Shown piece after piece: positions 14,932 through 23,426 of a stretch of DNA of 34,236 nt; the stretch's first letter is position 1, and every line of letters begins with the position of its first letter. Below the pieces are notes generated by a model. The model did not search any database and had not been told where the DNA came from. It was given only the letters and a program-made list of their open reading frames with translations. Location: the NCBI GenBank assembly GCA_900314655.1, contig OMWC01000036.1, positions 1-34,236 on the forward strand. The letters run 5' to 3'. The stretch is from an uncultured Prevotellaceae bacterium (GTDB taxonomy: Bacteria > Bacteroidota > Bacteroidia > Bacteroidales > Bacteroidaceae). Position numbers and translations under genes: made by a program.

Positions 14932-17078
14932 ATTTCTAATTTTAAATTACATATATCACCTTTCTTGATTTCGTGACCGGCCGGCAGGCTTTGTCCTACG
15001 ACCTTGCCACGACCTGTCAGCCTTACGCTGACTCCACGGCTTTCCAGCATAAAGACAGCATCGCGCGCACCCATTCCCAATACGTCGGGTATCAGGTTTT
15101 TGGCATAAGCCTGACTCTTGGCCAGCTGAATGGCGTTATTCTTAAATGTGGCATTTCCCCAGATGGGGTTACCATCCGAATAACTGCCGCTCCACGTGTT
15201 GTCGGTCTTGATACCTAAATGGCTGAGTACATAGTCGGCAGCCAACAGATTGCCGTTCTTAACGTCGGGCAGCATGACCGACAGGGAATCGCGGGCGTCA
15301 GCCACACTCAGCTTAACGTCTTGAGCCATAATGCCTTCAGCAATATGGTGGAATACCACGCCGCTCATACCACCGCCAGAAGCGGGCAGACCGCTCTTCT
15401 GAATGCAGACGATGCAGGAGTAGCGTGGGTTGTCGGCAGGGAAGAACCCTGCGAAACTCAACAAGTAGGCGGCTGTATTACCAAAGCGGTTCCAGATCTG
15501 TGCGGTTCCTGTCTTTCCTGCCACCTTGAAACTCTTAGAGCCTGCCTTCTTGCCTAAGCCCTGACTGACCACGTGGGTCAGAATGGTCTGCATCATCTTC
15601 ACCGTTTCGGGATTCTTGCAGATCATCTCGCGCTGCACTACAGGTGGGAAGTCCATGAGGACCTCTCCGTCTTTTACCACTTGCTTGACAAACCGCGGGC
15701 GCATCATCTTGCCGTTATTGGCAATGGCGTTATAGAATGTCAGGGTGGAAATGGGCGGTACTTGGGTTTCATAACCTATACTCATCCAGGGTAGGGCAGT
15801 CTTGCTCCAATTAAGCCATTGTCCACGCTCATTCTTCTTTGGCATACGGATTTTTGCAGGTGTGGAACCCACCAGTGGTATCTTCAGGTCATCGTGGAGA
15901 CCTGTGCGGTATAATCCCTCTACGTATTTCTCGGGATTCTTGCCATAGTGCTCGTCGATGATGCGGCTTACACCGATATTTGAACTGACCTCGAGTGTGC
16001 GGGGAAGTGAAATCCTTCCGTAACCGCCGCGACGCCAATTATGATCACGCATCTTTGCACCGTGCATGTCCATCACTCCGCCATAGGTATCCACCCAGAG
16101 ATTGGTGTCGCACTTGTGGTCATCCAAATAGACAAGTATGGAAGCTGTCTTGAAAACAGATCCCGGTTCCAACAAGTCGCTCACGGCATTGTTCTTGACT
16201 TCGCGGTAAACGCCATCCTCACATTTCGTCATGTTCACAATGGCCTTGATGTCGCCGGTCTTAACCTCCATCACGATGGCTACGCCGACATTACCGTTGA
16301 TGAGTTTCAACTCGTCGATGACCGAGCGCTCCGCAAGGTCTTGCATATTAACGTCGATGGTTGTCACGATATCGGCTCCATCTACAGGTGGGCGCTCGGT
16401 GATGCTAAGATACTTGTTCATCACTTTCTTACGCTGTACGATGCCCGATTTTCCACGTAGGATGGTGTCGAATGACAGTTCAAGTCCGCAGCGGGCCGTG
16501 TCCTTTGCGCCGAACATGTCTCCCACGGTGCGTTGTGCAAGAGACCCGAACGGACGCTGACGGGAGTTGAACTCTTCTACATGGAAGCCACTCTTATATT
16601 TTGAGAGGTTGAAGAATGGCAGGTGCTTCACTTCCGTATAGGTGTCGTAGCTTACGCGTTTGTCCCAGATAGCCCAGTGGCGGCTCATCTTTGCACGGCC
16701 GTTTTCCAAATGGGTCTTGAATTCTGCCGCTGTCTTTTGCGGGAATATTTCATGCAATCCTATGCAAACGCTATCAATCTTCTCTTCCCAGAGAGAGTCG
16801 CTCTTACTGTCTTCGATAGCCTTGAAATCAAGAAACAGTTTGAACTCAGGTAGCGAAGAGGCCATCAGTCGGCCGTCACACGAAAGGATGTTGCCACGCA
16901 CGGGCTTCACGTCCACGGAGTCGCGCTTCAAACGGTCTGCTACCTGCATCCAGTAGTCACGCTTCACGGTGGCGATATAGAAAGCCTTGCCCACGATGAG
17001 CAGACCCAATACGACCATTACGTATCCGATGATCTTGTACCGGGGAATAATTTTCTTTCTGTCAAACAGACTGCTCAT
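14928..17078 (-). CDS. ftsI: Septal transpeptidase FtsI (PBP3 type) with one PASTA domain
   Basis: FtsI is the D,D-transpeptidase that crosslinks septal peptidoglycan. The 716-residue protein has an N-terminal membrane anchor (about 15-35) and a pedestal domain. The transpeptidase motifs are SVFK (307-310, nucleophile Ser307), SSN (365-367) and KTGT (522-525). A single PASTA domain lies near the end (about 650-716), starting [15 protein letters not shown]-terminal PASTA domain on FtsI is common in Bacteroidetes. It is 29 bp after the FtsL-like gene and overlaps murE by 4 bp. Confidence 0.96.
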   Translation of the reverse strand: MSSLFDRKKIIPRYKIIGYVMVVLGLLIVGKAFYIATVKRDYWMQVADRLKRDSVDVKPVRGNILSCDGRLMASSLPEFKLFLDFKAIEDSKSDSLWEEKIDSVCIGLHEIFPQKTAAEFKTHLENGRAKMSRHWAIWDKRVSYDTYTEVKHLPFFNLSKYKSGFHVEEFNSRQRPFGSLAQRTVGDMFGAKDTARCGLELSFDTILRGKSGIVQRKKVMNKYLSITERPPVDGADIVTTIDVNMQDLAERSVIDELKLINGNVGVAIVMEVKTGDIKAIVNMTKCEDGVYREVKNNAVSDLLEPGSVFKTASILVYLDDHKCDTNLWVDTYGGVMDMHGAKMRDHNWRRGGYGRISLPRTLEVSSNIGVSRIIDEHYGKNPEKYVEGLYRTGLHDDLKIPLVGSTPAKIRMPKKNERGQWLNWSKTALPWMSIGYETQVPPISTLTFYNAIANNGKMMRPRFVKQVVKDGEVLMDFPPVVQREMICKNPETVKMMQTILTHVVSQGLGKKAGSKSFKVAGKTGTAQIWNRFGNTAAYLLSFAGFFPADNPRYSCIVCIQKSGLPASGGGMSGVVFHHIAEGIMAQDVKLSVADARDSLSVMLPDVKNGNLLAADYVLSHLGIKTDNTWSGSYSDGNPIWGNATFKNNAIQLAKSQAYAKNLIPDVLGMGARDAVFMLESRGVSVRLTGRGKVVGQSLPAGHEIKKGDICNLKLEI

Positions 17079-17107
17079 ACCTTATTTTAATTATTATAGA
17101 TTATTGT

Positions 17108-17620
17108 TTATTTGGGAACTTCAATGATGTAGGGCGGCTGAGCCGGTATCTTCAGCAATGAGTCCTTGTTTGTCTTCAACAATTCCAGAACGTTACTTTC
17201 GCGGCACCGTTCTGTGAGTTCGCTTGCAGAAGAGAGCGACTTGTATTTGGCATCCTGCAGTTCAATATTCAGTCTGTCAATTTCCAGCATCTTCTTCTGG
17301 CAACTGTAACGGTTTGATATATAGATAATGATGAAGACAACACAGAGCAGAATGACGCCAATCTGGCGGCGTAGCATCTGCGCTGTCAGGAAGTCGCCGC
17401 CCAGAATCCGGCGCAGCGTGAAAGTTGCCGATAGGGCAGCTTCGTCTTCGCGGGCTTGCTCTTTGAAGGCTTCTTCCAGAGAGGGTACTTCTTCATCGGA
17501 ATGGGAAGGCTCTTCCGTTGCCGGAATCGTGCCGTTCCCAGCCTTTTCGGCTTTATCCGTGGAAACATCCTCTGGTTTCACGTCCTTGGAGCGTTCTTCT
17601 ATGTTGTATTCTTCAGTCAT
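17108..17620 (-). CDS. FtsL-like divisome protein
   Basis: The 170-residue protein sits in the ftsL position between rsmH and ftsI. Residues 1-80 are cytoplasmic, acidic and probably disordered. A single membrane segment spans about 87-103, followed by a short helical, coiled-coil-like periplasmic part (about 108-150) with leucines at heptad spacing (MLEIDRLNIELQDAKYKSL). This is the bitopic architecture of FtsL, which with FtsB and FtsQ activates FtsW-FtsI. The cytoplasmic tail is much longer than in E. coli FtsL. The call rests on topology and synteny, since FtsL sequences diverge strongly. Its ATG overlaps the rsmH stop by 4 bp. Confidence 0.85.
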   Translation of the reverse strand: MTEEYNIEERSKDVKPEDVSTDKAEKAGNGTIPATEEPSHSDEEVPSLEEAFKEQAREDEAALSATFTLRRILGGDFLTAQMLRRQIGVILLCVVFIIIYISNRYSCQKKMLEIDRLNIELQDAKYKSLSSASELTERCRESNVLELLKTNKDSLLKIPAQPPYIIEVPK

Positions 17621-18537
17621 TTCTTTTCTGCAATTCTGAGTTTGGCACTTCTGCTGCGCGGGTTTTGCTGTTGTTCTTCTTCCGAAGGGATGGTGACCTT
17701 GCTGTTAACCAGCATAAAAGGTGACTGGATGCGTCCGAAAAAGTCCTGCGACACTTTCCCTTCAGCATTGCCGGTCTTCATCACATTCTTCACGATGCGG
17801 TCTTCAAGCGAGTGGTAGGTGATGATGGATAGTCGTCCACCTTCACCGAGTACATCTGCTGCACCTTTCAGCATTTCCCTGAGAGCGTCCATCTCATGGT
17901 TTACCTCAATTCGTATAGCCTGAAAGACCTTGGCCAGTTCTTTTTTCTCTCGATCTTTTGGAATCATAGGACCAACGACTTCTATCAGGTCTTGCGTGGT
18001 AAGGATTGCTTTTTCGCTTCTCCTTTTCGTGATGGCTGCTGCCAGCCGCCGCGCATTCTTCAGTTCTCCGTAGATATAGAAAATGTCGGCCAGCTTCGTT
18101 TCTTCTGCATGGTTTAGCAAATCGGCCGCAGTTTGGCTGGCTCTTTTGTTCATTCTCATATCTAATGGGGCATCGAAACGGAATGAAAACCCTCGACTCT
18201 CGTCATCGAAGTGATGGCTGGAAACTCCTAAGTCGGCTAACAGTCCGTCCACATGATCAACTTCATGGTATTTCATCCAGTTTTTCAAGTAGCGGAAATT
18301 GCTTCTCACAAAGGTGAATCTCGGATCGTCGGCCAATCCTTGGGCTTTTACGTTTTGCTCGGCATCAGCATCCTGGTCAAAACTGTATAGATGGCCTTTC
18401 GCTCCTAACCGTGAGAGTATTTCCTTGCTATGACCGCCCCCACCGAAAGTGACATCCACATATATCCCGTCGGGCTTGATGTTAAGTCCGTCAACACTCT
18501 CCTTCAAGAGAACTGGAATATGGTAGGTTGTCGTCAA
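17617..18537 (-). CDS. rsmH: 16S rRNA m4C1402 methyltransferase RsmH (MraW)
   Basis: RsmH methylates N4 of C1402 in 16S rRNA using S-adenosylmethionine. The 306-residue protein has the N-terminal HIPVLLKESVDGL and SAM loop DVTFGGGGHS (28-37), the segment GLLADLGVSSHHFDDESRGFSFRFDAPLDMRM typical of the family, and the C-terminal YHSLEDRIVK motif. The length is normal. It lies 54 bp after mraZ and its stop overlaps the FtsL-like gene. Its place at the head of dcw is the standard arrangement. Confidence 0.97.
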   Translation of the reverse strand: MTTTYHIPVLLKESVDGLNIKPDGIYVDVTFGGGGHSKEILSRLGAKGHLYSFDQDADAEQNVKAQGLADDPRFTFVRSNFRYLKNWMKYHEVDHVDGLLADLGVSSHHFDDESRGFSFRFDAPLDMRMNKRASQTAADLLNHAEETKLADIFYIYGELKNARRLAAAITKRRSEKAILTTQDLIEVVGPMIPKDREKKELAKVFQAIRIEVNHEMDALREMLKGAADVLGEGGRLSIITYHSLEDRIVKNVMKTGNAEGKVSQDFFGRIQSPFMLVNSKVTIPSEEEQQQNPRSRSAKLRIAEKK

Positions 18538-18591
18538 TTATAATTGTTTTTTAATTTGTCGTTTTCTAAATTGAATTGTAGTCATTCCCCC

Positions 18592-19053
18592 TTAAAGGGT
18601 TGATCCGGGGAGCGGGTTCATGACGTTCTCCAAAGCTTCGCCGAACAATTCGGCTTCCATAAATGGCTTTTCTGTCTTCTCGGTAGCCCAGATTTCAATG
18701 GTGTCGTCCATCCCGAGGAATGTCACGTCGCGCACAATGCCTGCCAATTGAAGATAGCGCTTGCCGATTAAGAAACGCCCATTGCCGTCAAGTTCAATCC
18801 GTTCGGCATCGCTTACAAATTGGCGTAGAATCTCCTGGTGCTGGCGGTTGTAGCGGTTCAGCCTGCTACGTAGGAGATCCATCTGCTCGTTCCAGACGCT
18901 TTCCGGGTAGAGTTTCAGGCAGTCCTGAAACACGTCTTTGCGCATCACCAATGCTTCTTGGCCTGATGCTTGGAGCACTTTACGGAAAGCTGCAGGCAGA
19001 AATACCCTGCCTTTAGCATCTGTTTTGGCTTCTATGTTACCTAAAAAACGCAT
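18592..19053 (-). CDS. mraZ: Transcriptional regulator MraZ
   Basis: MraZ is a ring-forming DNA-binding protein that represses its own dcw promoter. The start chosen is the ATG at 19053 (153 residues) because MRFLGNIEAKTDAKGRVFLPAAFRK is the family N-terminus; the 24 upstream codons overlap the promoter and operator. Two SpoVT/AbrB-like repeats are visible, each with the DxxxR signature: DAKGR (12-16) and DGNGR (89-93). The C-terminal 20 residues are an extra tail. It is the first gene of the 13-gene operon and its predicted operator lies directly upstream. Confidence 0.96.
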   Translation of the reverse strand: MRFLGNIEAKTDAKGRVFLPAAFRKVLQASGQEALVMRKDVFQDCLKLYPESVWNEQMDLLRSRLNRYNRQHQEILRQFVSDAERIELDGNGRFLIGKRYLQLAGIVRDVTFLGMDDTIEIWATEKTEKPFMEAELFGEALENVMNPLPGSTL

Positions 19054-19081
19054 ACGTACATTATTAAATTCGAATTCGACG

Positions 19082-19090
19082 GCAAAGTTA
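19082..19090 (-). promoter_or_regulatory. Main dcw promoter (-7 box)
   Basis: The minus strand reads TAACTTTGC, matching TAnnTTTGY, 28 bp upstream of the mraZ ATG. The -33 region coincides with the MraZ repeats rather than with a recognisable TTTG, which fits repression by occlusion. Confidence 0.65.
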
Positions 19091-19095
19091 ATCAT

Positions 19096-19125
19096 TTTCC
19101 TCCACTTTCCACCACTTTCCTCCAC
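19096..19125 (-). promoter_or_regulatory. MraZ operator: three 10-bp repeats
   Basis: On the minus strand three consecutive 10-bp units read GTGGAGGAAA, GTGGTGGAAA and GTGGAGGAAA. They start 5 bp upstream of the -7 box and cover the -33 region. Known MraZ sites are TGGG- or AAAGTG-type repeats spaced at about 10 bp upstream of mraZ, so both the sequence and the helical phasing match autoregulation. Confidence 0.85.
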
Positions 19126-19307
19126 ATTTTTTTTAAATTAACTTATTTTTGTTTATTTACCTTCAGTTGTGAGTTTGAGGATAGCGCTATTTGAATTGAA
19201 TTTGATTTCTTTGCTCCAAGAAAGACATTAGTCAAAAGCATGCCTTAACAATGGGGAAAAAAGACGTTTTGTTACAAAAAACCAGATAATTTGCACATTT
19301 TTCTCGC

Positions 19308-19321
19308 AAACGTGCACGTTT
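19308..19321 (+). promoter_or_regulatory. 14-bp perfect palindrome upstream of glsA
   Basis: AAACGTGCACGTTT is a perfect palindrome ending 15 bp before the glsA -7 box, i.e. over the expected -33 region. This is where a dimeric regulator would act. No candidate regulator gene is in the window. Confidence 0.55.
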
Positions 19322-19336
19322 ATAAAAAAATAGTGC

Positions 19337-19345
19337 TATTTTTGC
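19337..19345 (+). promoter_or_regulatory. Promoter of glsA-glsB (-7 box)
   Basis: TATTTTTGC matches TAnnTTTGY and lies 19 bp upstream of the glsA ATG, giving a short leader of about 13-15 nt. Confidence 0.6.
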
Positions 19346-19364
19346 ACATTGTTTTTATCATTTT

Positions 19365-20189
19365 ATGGAAGAGATAGCAGAAAAGACAATTGAGATAGAG
19401 CGGATTCTTCGCGGAAAGATGGGCGCGAAAGCCAAATACGTGCCGAAGTTTCTGGTGAATTGGCTGAAACGCATTGTCCATGAGGATGAGGTGAACCGTT
19501 TTCTATGGGAAAGCCGCCACCTTACTGGAACTGAGTGGCTCGAAGAATGTGTTCGCTATCTTGACATGACGCTCGAACTGGAAGGTGTGGAGAATCTTCC
19601 GTCTAAGGATGACGGCCGCCTTTATACCTTCGTGAGCAATCATCCCCTGGGTGGTGCTGACGGCGTTGCGCTTGGCAGTATAATAGGTCGTCATTACGAC
19701 AGCCGTTTCCGATATCTGGTGAACGATCTCCTGATGAATCTGCCAGGGTTGGCTCCCCTTAGCATCCCCATCAACAAGACTGGTAAACAGAGTCGTAATT
19801 TCCCTGCTATGGTTGAAGCTGGATTCCAGAGCGACAATCACATGCTAATGTACCCGGCTGGCATTTGTTCCCGTAAGATCAACGGCGAGATTCACGACAT
19901 CCCTTGGACAAAGACTTTTATCACCAAAAGTGTACAATATCAGCGCGATGTCGTACCCATCCATTTCAGCGGTCAGAACAGTAATTTCTTCTACCGTCTG
20001 GCTAATTTCAGTGACAAACATCTGAAATTCAATCTGGCTATGCTGTTCTTGGTTGATGAAATGTACAAGAATGTTCATAAGACCTTCAAGGTGACTTTTG
20101 GAAAGCCTATCCCCTGGCAGACATTCGACAAGTCGAAAACCCCGTTGGAATGGGCAAAATTTGTGGAAGATCGCGTCTATCAATTGTAA
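19365..20189 (+). CDS. glsA: Lysophospholipid-type O-acyltransferase, probable GlsA of glycine-lipid synthesis
   Basis: The 274-residue protein belongs to the PlsC-like acyltransferases. The catalytic motif is NHPLGGADG (92-100) with His93 and Asp99, an H-x5-D spacing, followed by the substrate segment YPAGICSRK (about 165-173). In Bacteroides, GlsB N-acylates glycine with a 3-hydroxy fatty acid and GlsA O-acylates the product to give glycine lipids, precursors of flavolipin-type lipoaminoacids; the two genes are adjacent there, as here. The assignment combines domain type with this pairing. A general 1-acylglycerol-phosphate acyltransferase is the alternative. It lies 53 bp before glsB. Confidence 0.82.
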   Translation: MEEIAEKTIEIERILRGKMGAKAKYVPKFLVNWLKRIVHEDEVNRFLWESRHLTGTEWLEECVRYLDMTLELEGVENLPSKDDGRLYTFVSNHPLGGADGVALGSIIGRHYDSRFRYLVNDLLMNLPGLAPLSIPINKTGKQSRNFPAMVEAGFQSDNHMLMYPAGICSRKINGEIHDIPWTKTFITKSVQYQRDVVPIHFSGQNSNFFYRLANFSDKHLKFNLAMLFLVDEMYKNVHKTFKVTFGKPIPWQTFDKSKTPLEWAKFVEDRVYQL

Positions 20190-20242
20190 AAGAAACCTGA
20201 AAATTATATACCATAAACTCAAATCCTAAATCAAAAAACATT

Positions 20243-21235
20243 ATGTCCGAACAACCAATTATTCAGCCCGTCGATAAGGCATTGCTTAAGAGTGAACTCA
20301 CACCCGACAAGCAGCTTAGGATGACCAATAAGAGCAACAATGAGATTTACATTGTGACAGCTCATAATGCACCTCATACCATGCGTGAGATTGGGCGTCT
20401 GCGCGAAGAGGCTTTCCGCGAAGCTGGTGGCGGTACGGGCATGGAAGTGGATATAGATGAGTTTGATACCTGCGAGAACTGTTACAAGCAACTGATAGTG
20501 TGGAATCCTGAGACAGAGGAAATTATTGGTGGCTACCGTTATCTCTTGGGCACGGATTGGGAACTGTCTGCCGACGGGCAGCCCAAACTGGCTACGAGTC
20601 ACATGTTTCACTTCTCAGAGAAATTCCTTAAGGAATACATGCCTTACACGATAGAATTGGGACGTTCGTTCGTTTCCCTTGGCTATCAGAGCTCACGCAT
20701 GGGTGCAAAGAGCCTTTTTGCACTCGATAACCTCTGGGATGGATTAGGAGCACTTACCGTTGTTATGCCCAACGTGAAGTATTTCTTCGGTAAAATGACG
20801 ATGTACCCGTCTTATATCCGTAAGGGACGCGATATGATTCTTTATTTCCTGAAGAAGCATTTCGATGACAAGGAAAACCTGATTACCCCGATGAAACCGC
20901 TGAAAATTGAGACTGATCCCAAAGAATTGGCATCTATACTTACCGAGGATGACTTCCGTAAGGACTATCGCATATTGAATGCTGAGATCCGAAAGATGGG
21001 ATATAATATTCCTCCTCTCGTGAATGCCTACATGAATCTGTCGCCTACGATGAAACTCTTTGGAACAGCCATTAACTACGGCTTCGGAGACGTAGAGGAA
21101 ACAGGAATCCTGATTGCTGTTGATGAAATCTTGGCAGAGAAACGTATCCGCCACATTGACACCTTCGTGCGTCAGAACCCTGACGCTCTTCATATCACTT
21201 CTGGTGCCAATAGGATTATTACCAAAGAGAAGTAG
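20243..21235 (+). CDS. glsB: GNAT-like N-acyltransferase, probable GlsB of glycine-lipid synthesis
   Basis: The 330-residue protein resembles the OlsB/hemolysin-type acyl-ACP N-acyltransferases. A GNAT-like core is seen from about residue 30 to 200, including REIGRLREEAFREAGGGTG, the strand EEIIGGYRYLLGTDW and ELGRSFVSLGYQSSRMGAKSLFALDNLW. In glycine-lipid synthesis this enzyme performs the first step, N-acylation of glycine. It follows glsA with a 53-bp gap and ends 8 bp from the stop of the convergent DUF4298 gene. Misannotation of this family as hemolysin is common; nothing here suggests a pore-forming function. Confidence 0.85.
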   Translation: MSEQPIIQPVDKALLKSELTPDKQLRMTNKSNNEIYIVTAHNAPHTMREIGRLREEAFREAGGGTGMEVDIDEFDTCENCYKQLIVWNPETEEIIGGYRYLLGTDWELSADGQPKLATSHMFHFSEKFLKEYMPYTIELGRSFVSLGYQSSRMGAKSLFALDNLWDGLGALTVVMPNVKYFFGKMTMYPSYIRKGRDMILYFLKKHFDDKENLITPMKPLKIETDPKELASILTEDDFRKDYRILNAEIRKMGYNIPPLVNAYMNLSPTMKLFGTAINYGFGDVEETGILIAVDEILAEKRIRHIDTFVRQNPDALHITSGANRIITKEK

Positions 21236-21243
21236 GCGTAGTT

Positions 21244-21552
21244 TTATTCCTTTGGGTTTGTTCCCAATGAACTCATTTCCCGAATTCTTGCTTTCAGGTC
21301 GCGGTTATCTGAAAGTAAGTTCCATACGGCATCCTCTGAAAGTACCCCTCTTTTTAGGTCCTGCGGTAGTCGTCCTGCCTCGTCGTCAGCGAAGTCCTTT
21401 CGCCATTCATCGCTTCCGTAATATGCTTCAAGCGAAGCGATGGCTTCCTGGGCATCCTCGTATCTGTCGAGGGCAGCCGATAATTCCATCACTGCGGCTG
21501 AAGCCCGGTCGAGCCGAAGCTCCATTTCGCGAATTCTCTTTATTTGTTCCAT
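21244..21552 (-). CDS. DUF4298 domain protein
   Basis: The 102-residue protein matches my recollection of DUF4298: an N-terminal amphipathic helix (IKRIREMELRLDRASAAVMELSAALDRYEDAQEAIASLEAYYGSDEWRKDF, written here as residues about 4-54 without full motif claims), then a short acidic turn and LPQDLKRGVLSEDAVWNLLSDNR. Function is unknown. It lies 18 bp downstream of dgt on the same strand and is probably co-transcribed. It converges on glsB with only 8 bp between stops, so no separate terminator fits. Confidence 0.85.
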   Translation of the reverse strand: MEQIKRIREMELRLDRASAAVMELSAALDRYEDAQEAIASLEAYYGSDEWRKDFADDEAGRLPQDLKRGVLSEDAVWNLLSDNRDLKARIREMSSLGTNPKE

Positions 21553-21570
21553 TCTAAGATAGTTTTCAGA

Positions 21571-22896
21571 TTATACAATAGGTAGGGAGATACCGTTTAT
21601 TTTCTGGTAGATGTCGAGGGCATAAACGTCGGTCATGCCTGAGATGTAGTCGATGACGGCCAGAATGCGAGTTTCGAGATTTGGAGAATCGATGTCGTAT
21701 TGGCTGCTTACGCGACGGATGAGCTGTTGGGAATAGAATCGGTCGGGATGGACGGCTGCTTCTATGAAGGTTTCCATCAGGGTAGCCATAATTTTGTAAC
21801 CTGAAAGTTCTACGTCAAGGACGGGTTTGCTTTTGTAAATCTTTTTGACCGACATTTCGGTGCATGTCCGGTAGGCTTTCTGTTGCTTTTCGGAGATATG
21901 GTCAATGAGGCTACCTTGAAAGGAGCCGTTTAGGATGGCCTGTTGGTTCTCCATGAAGGCATCCACGCAGCAGTTCTCCAATTTGCCGATGGCGCAGGCA
22001 CGCATATAGATGACTTTCTCGTTGTTGTCGGTGATTCCTTCGTCTGAAATTCGCTGTTGTATTCTGTTTTGGTCGGTTTCATCGAAGAATCCGAGAAGTA
22101 AATGCTGCGTTTCCTCGAAGGAGAGGATTTTCAGCTTATGGGCATCTTCTATGTCCATGATCTCGTAGCAAATGTCGTCGGCAGCTTCCACAAGATAGAC
22201 GAGGGGGTGGCGTGCATAACAATCTTCACCCATGGAGGTGATACCCAATTCATGGGCAATCTTTTTGTAAATATCTTTCTCCTCGTGGAAGAATCCGAAT
22301 TTTCCTTTCTTGCCGGCATGGGAGGACGACACCGGGTATTTCACGATGCTGGCCAAAGTGGTGTATGTCATGACGAAACCTCCTTCGCGACGGCCCTTAA
22401 AGCGATGGGCCAGCAAGCGGAAGGCATTGGCGTTTCCTTCGAAGTGGGTAATGTCGTCCCAGAGTTCCTTCGATACATGTTCTTTCAGGTAGGCTCCCTT
22501 GCCTTCGGTGAAATAGGTCTGAATGGCTTTCTCGCCAGAATGTCCAAAAGGCGGATTGCCCATGTCGTGAGCCAGGCAGGCTGTGCTGACGATAGTGCCT
22601 ATTTGTGGAAACAGCGTGTCAATGAGTTCCGGACTGTCCTGTAGAATCCGGTGAGCCACATCGTTTCCGAGTGACATCCCCACTGAAGCTACTTCGAGAG
22701 AGTGGGTGAGCCTGTTGTGGACGAAGATACTTCCCGGAAGTGGGAACACCTGCGTCTTGTTTTGCATGCGGCGGAAGGGTGCGGAGAAGATGAGTCTGTC
22801 ATAATCGCGTTTGAATTCGGAGCGGTCATCATGCCTCTCAGCATGGCGGTTTTCCTGTCCTAAACGTTTGTTTGATATGAGTTGTTTCCAGTTCAT
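21571..22896 (-). CDS. dgt: Deoxyguanosinetriphosphate triphosphohydrolase (dGTPase)
   Basis: dGTPase cleaves dGTP to deoxyguanosine and triphosphate and helps control dNTP pools. The 441-residue HD-domain protein shows the family N-terminus with DDRSEFKRDYDRLIFSAPFRRMQNKTQVF (23-51), first metal His in RLTHS (H65), HD pair H110-D111 in CLAHDMGNPPFGHSG, and a later YLVEAADDICYEIMDIEDA segment with the third metal Asp. It is transcribed divergently from dut, another nucleotide-pool enzyme, with promoter boxes 44 bp apart. Confidence 0.95.
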   Translation of the reverse strand: MNWKQLISNKRLGQENRHAERHDDRSEFKRDYDRLIFSAPFRRMQNKTQVFPLPGSIFVHNRLTHSLEVASVGMSLGNDVAHRILQDSPELIDTLFPQIGTIVSTACLAHDMGNPPFGHSGEKAIQTYFTEGKGAYLKEHVSKELWDDITHFEGNANAFRLLAHRFKGRREGGFVMTYTTLASIVKYPVSSSHAGKKGKFGFFHEEKDIYKKIAHELGITSMGEDCYARHPLVYLVEAADDICYEIMDIEDAHKLKILSFEETQHLLLGFFDETDQNRIQQRISDEGITDNNEKVIYMRACAIGKLENCCVDAFMENQQAILNGSFQGSLIDHISEKQQKAYRTCTEMSVKKIYKSKPVLDVELSGYKIMATLMETFIEAAVHPDRFYSQQLIRRVSSQYDIDSPNLETRILAVIDYISGMTDVYALDIYQKINGISLPIV

Positions 22897-22911
22897 GGAT
22901 TATAATTTTTT

Positions 22912-22920
22912 GCAAAGATA
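22912..22920 (-). promoter_or_regulatory. Promoter of dgt (-7 box)
   Basis: The minus strand reads TATCTTTGC, 15 bp upstream of the dgt ATG, so the leader is very short. Confidence 0.65.
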
Positions 22921-22964
22921 AGAAAAAAATGAAAAATGAGGAATGAAAAATGAAGAATTATTCC

Positions 22965-22973
22965 TATCTTTGC
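22965..22973 (+). promoter_or_regulatory. Promoter of the dut operon (-7 box)
   Basis: TATCTTTGC lies 15 bp before the ATG at 22989. The box falls inside the longer possible reading frame starting at 22950, so the ATG at 22989 is the real start. This promoter mirrors the divergent dgt promoter. Confidence 0.7.
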
Positions 22974-22988
22974 ACATTAAAAAAAGAT

Positions 22989-23426
22989 ATGATTAAGGTA
23001 CAGGTTATAAATAAAGGGCATCAGCAGCTGCCAGCCTACGCTACTCTTCAGAGTGCGGGCATGGATTTACGTGCTAATCTGGAGGCCTCAGTGGTGCTCC
23101 ATCCTATGGAGCGCAAGTTGATTAAGACCGGGCTTTTCATCGCTCTGCCGGAAGGATTTGAGGCACAGGTGCGCCCCCGTAGCGGACTGGCATTGAAGCA
23201 TGGAATAACGGTGCTCAACACACCAGGTACGATTGATGCCGATTATCGCGGTGAAATTGGTGTGGTACTGATCAACCTCTCGCAGGAAGATTTTGTCATT
23301 GAAGATGGTGAACGCATAGCCCAGATGGTGATTGCCCGTCATGAACAGGCAGAACTCGTCGTGGTGGAGGAACTTGACGAGACTGAGCGCGGAGCTGGTG
23401 GTTATGGACATACCGGGGTGAAATGA
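22989..23426 (+). CDS. dut: dUTP diphosphatase (dUTPase)
   Basis: dUTPase hydrolyses dUTP to dUMP, keeping uracil out of DNA and feeding thymidylate synthesis. The 145-residue protein is a trimeric-type dUTPase with all five motifs: SAGMDLRA (22-29), [10 protein letters not shown], the catalytic [26 protein letters not shown], and the C-terminal arm [10 protein letters not shown]. The start at 22989 follows the promoter box; the 13 extra upstream codons are excluded. The stop overlaps the next ATG by 4 bp. Confidence 0.96.
   Translation: MIKVQVINKGHQQLPAYATLQSAGMDLRANLEASVVLHPMERKLIKTGLFIALPEGFEAQVRPRSGLALKHGITVLNTPGTIDADYRGEIGVVLINLSQEDFVIEDGERIAQMVIARHEQAELVVVEELDETERGAGGYGHTGVK

Noticed and set aside
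19054..19125. 24-codon N-terminal extension of mraZ
   Set aside because: It covers the predicted promoter and MraZ operator, and the family start is the Met at 19053.
20243..21235. Hemolysin annotation for the glsB-like gene
   Set aside because: The sequence fits an acyl-ACP N-acyltransferase next to a PlsC-like partner. No membrane-pore features are seen.
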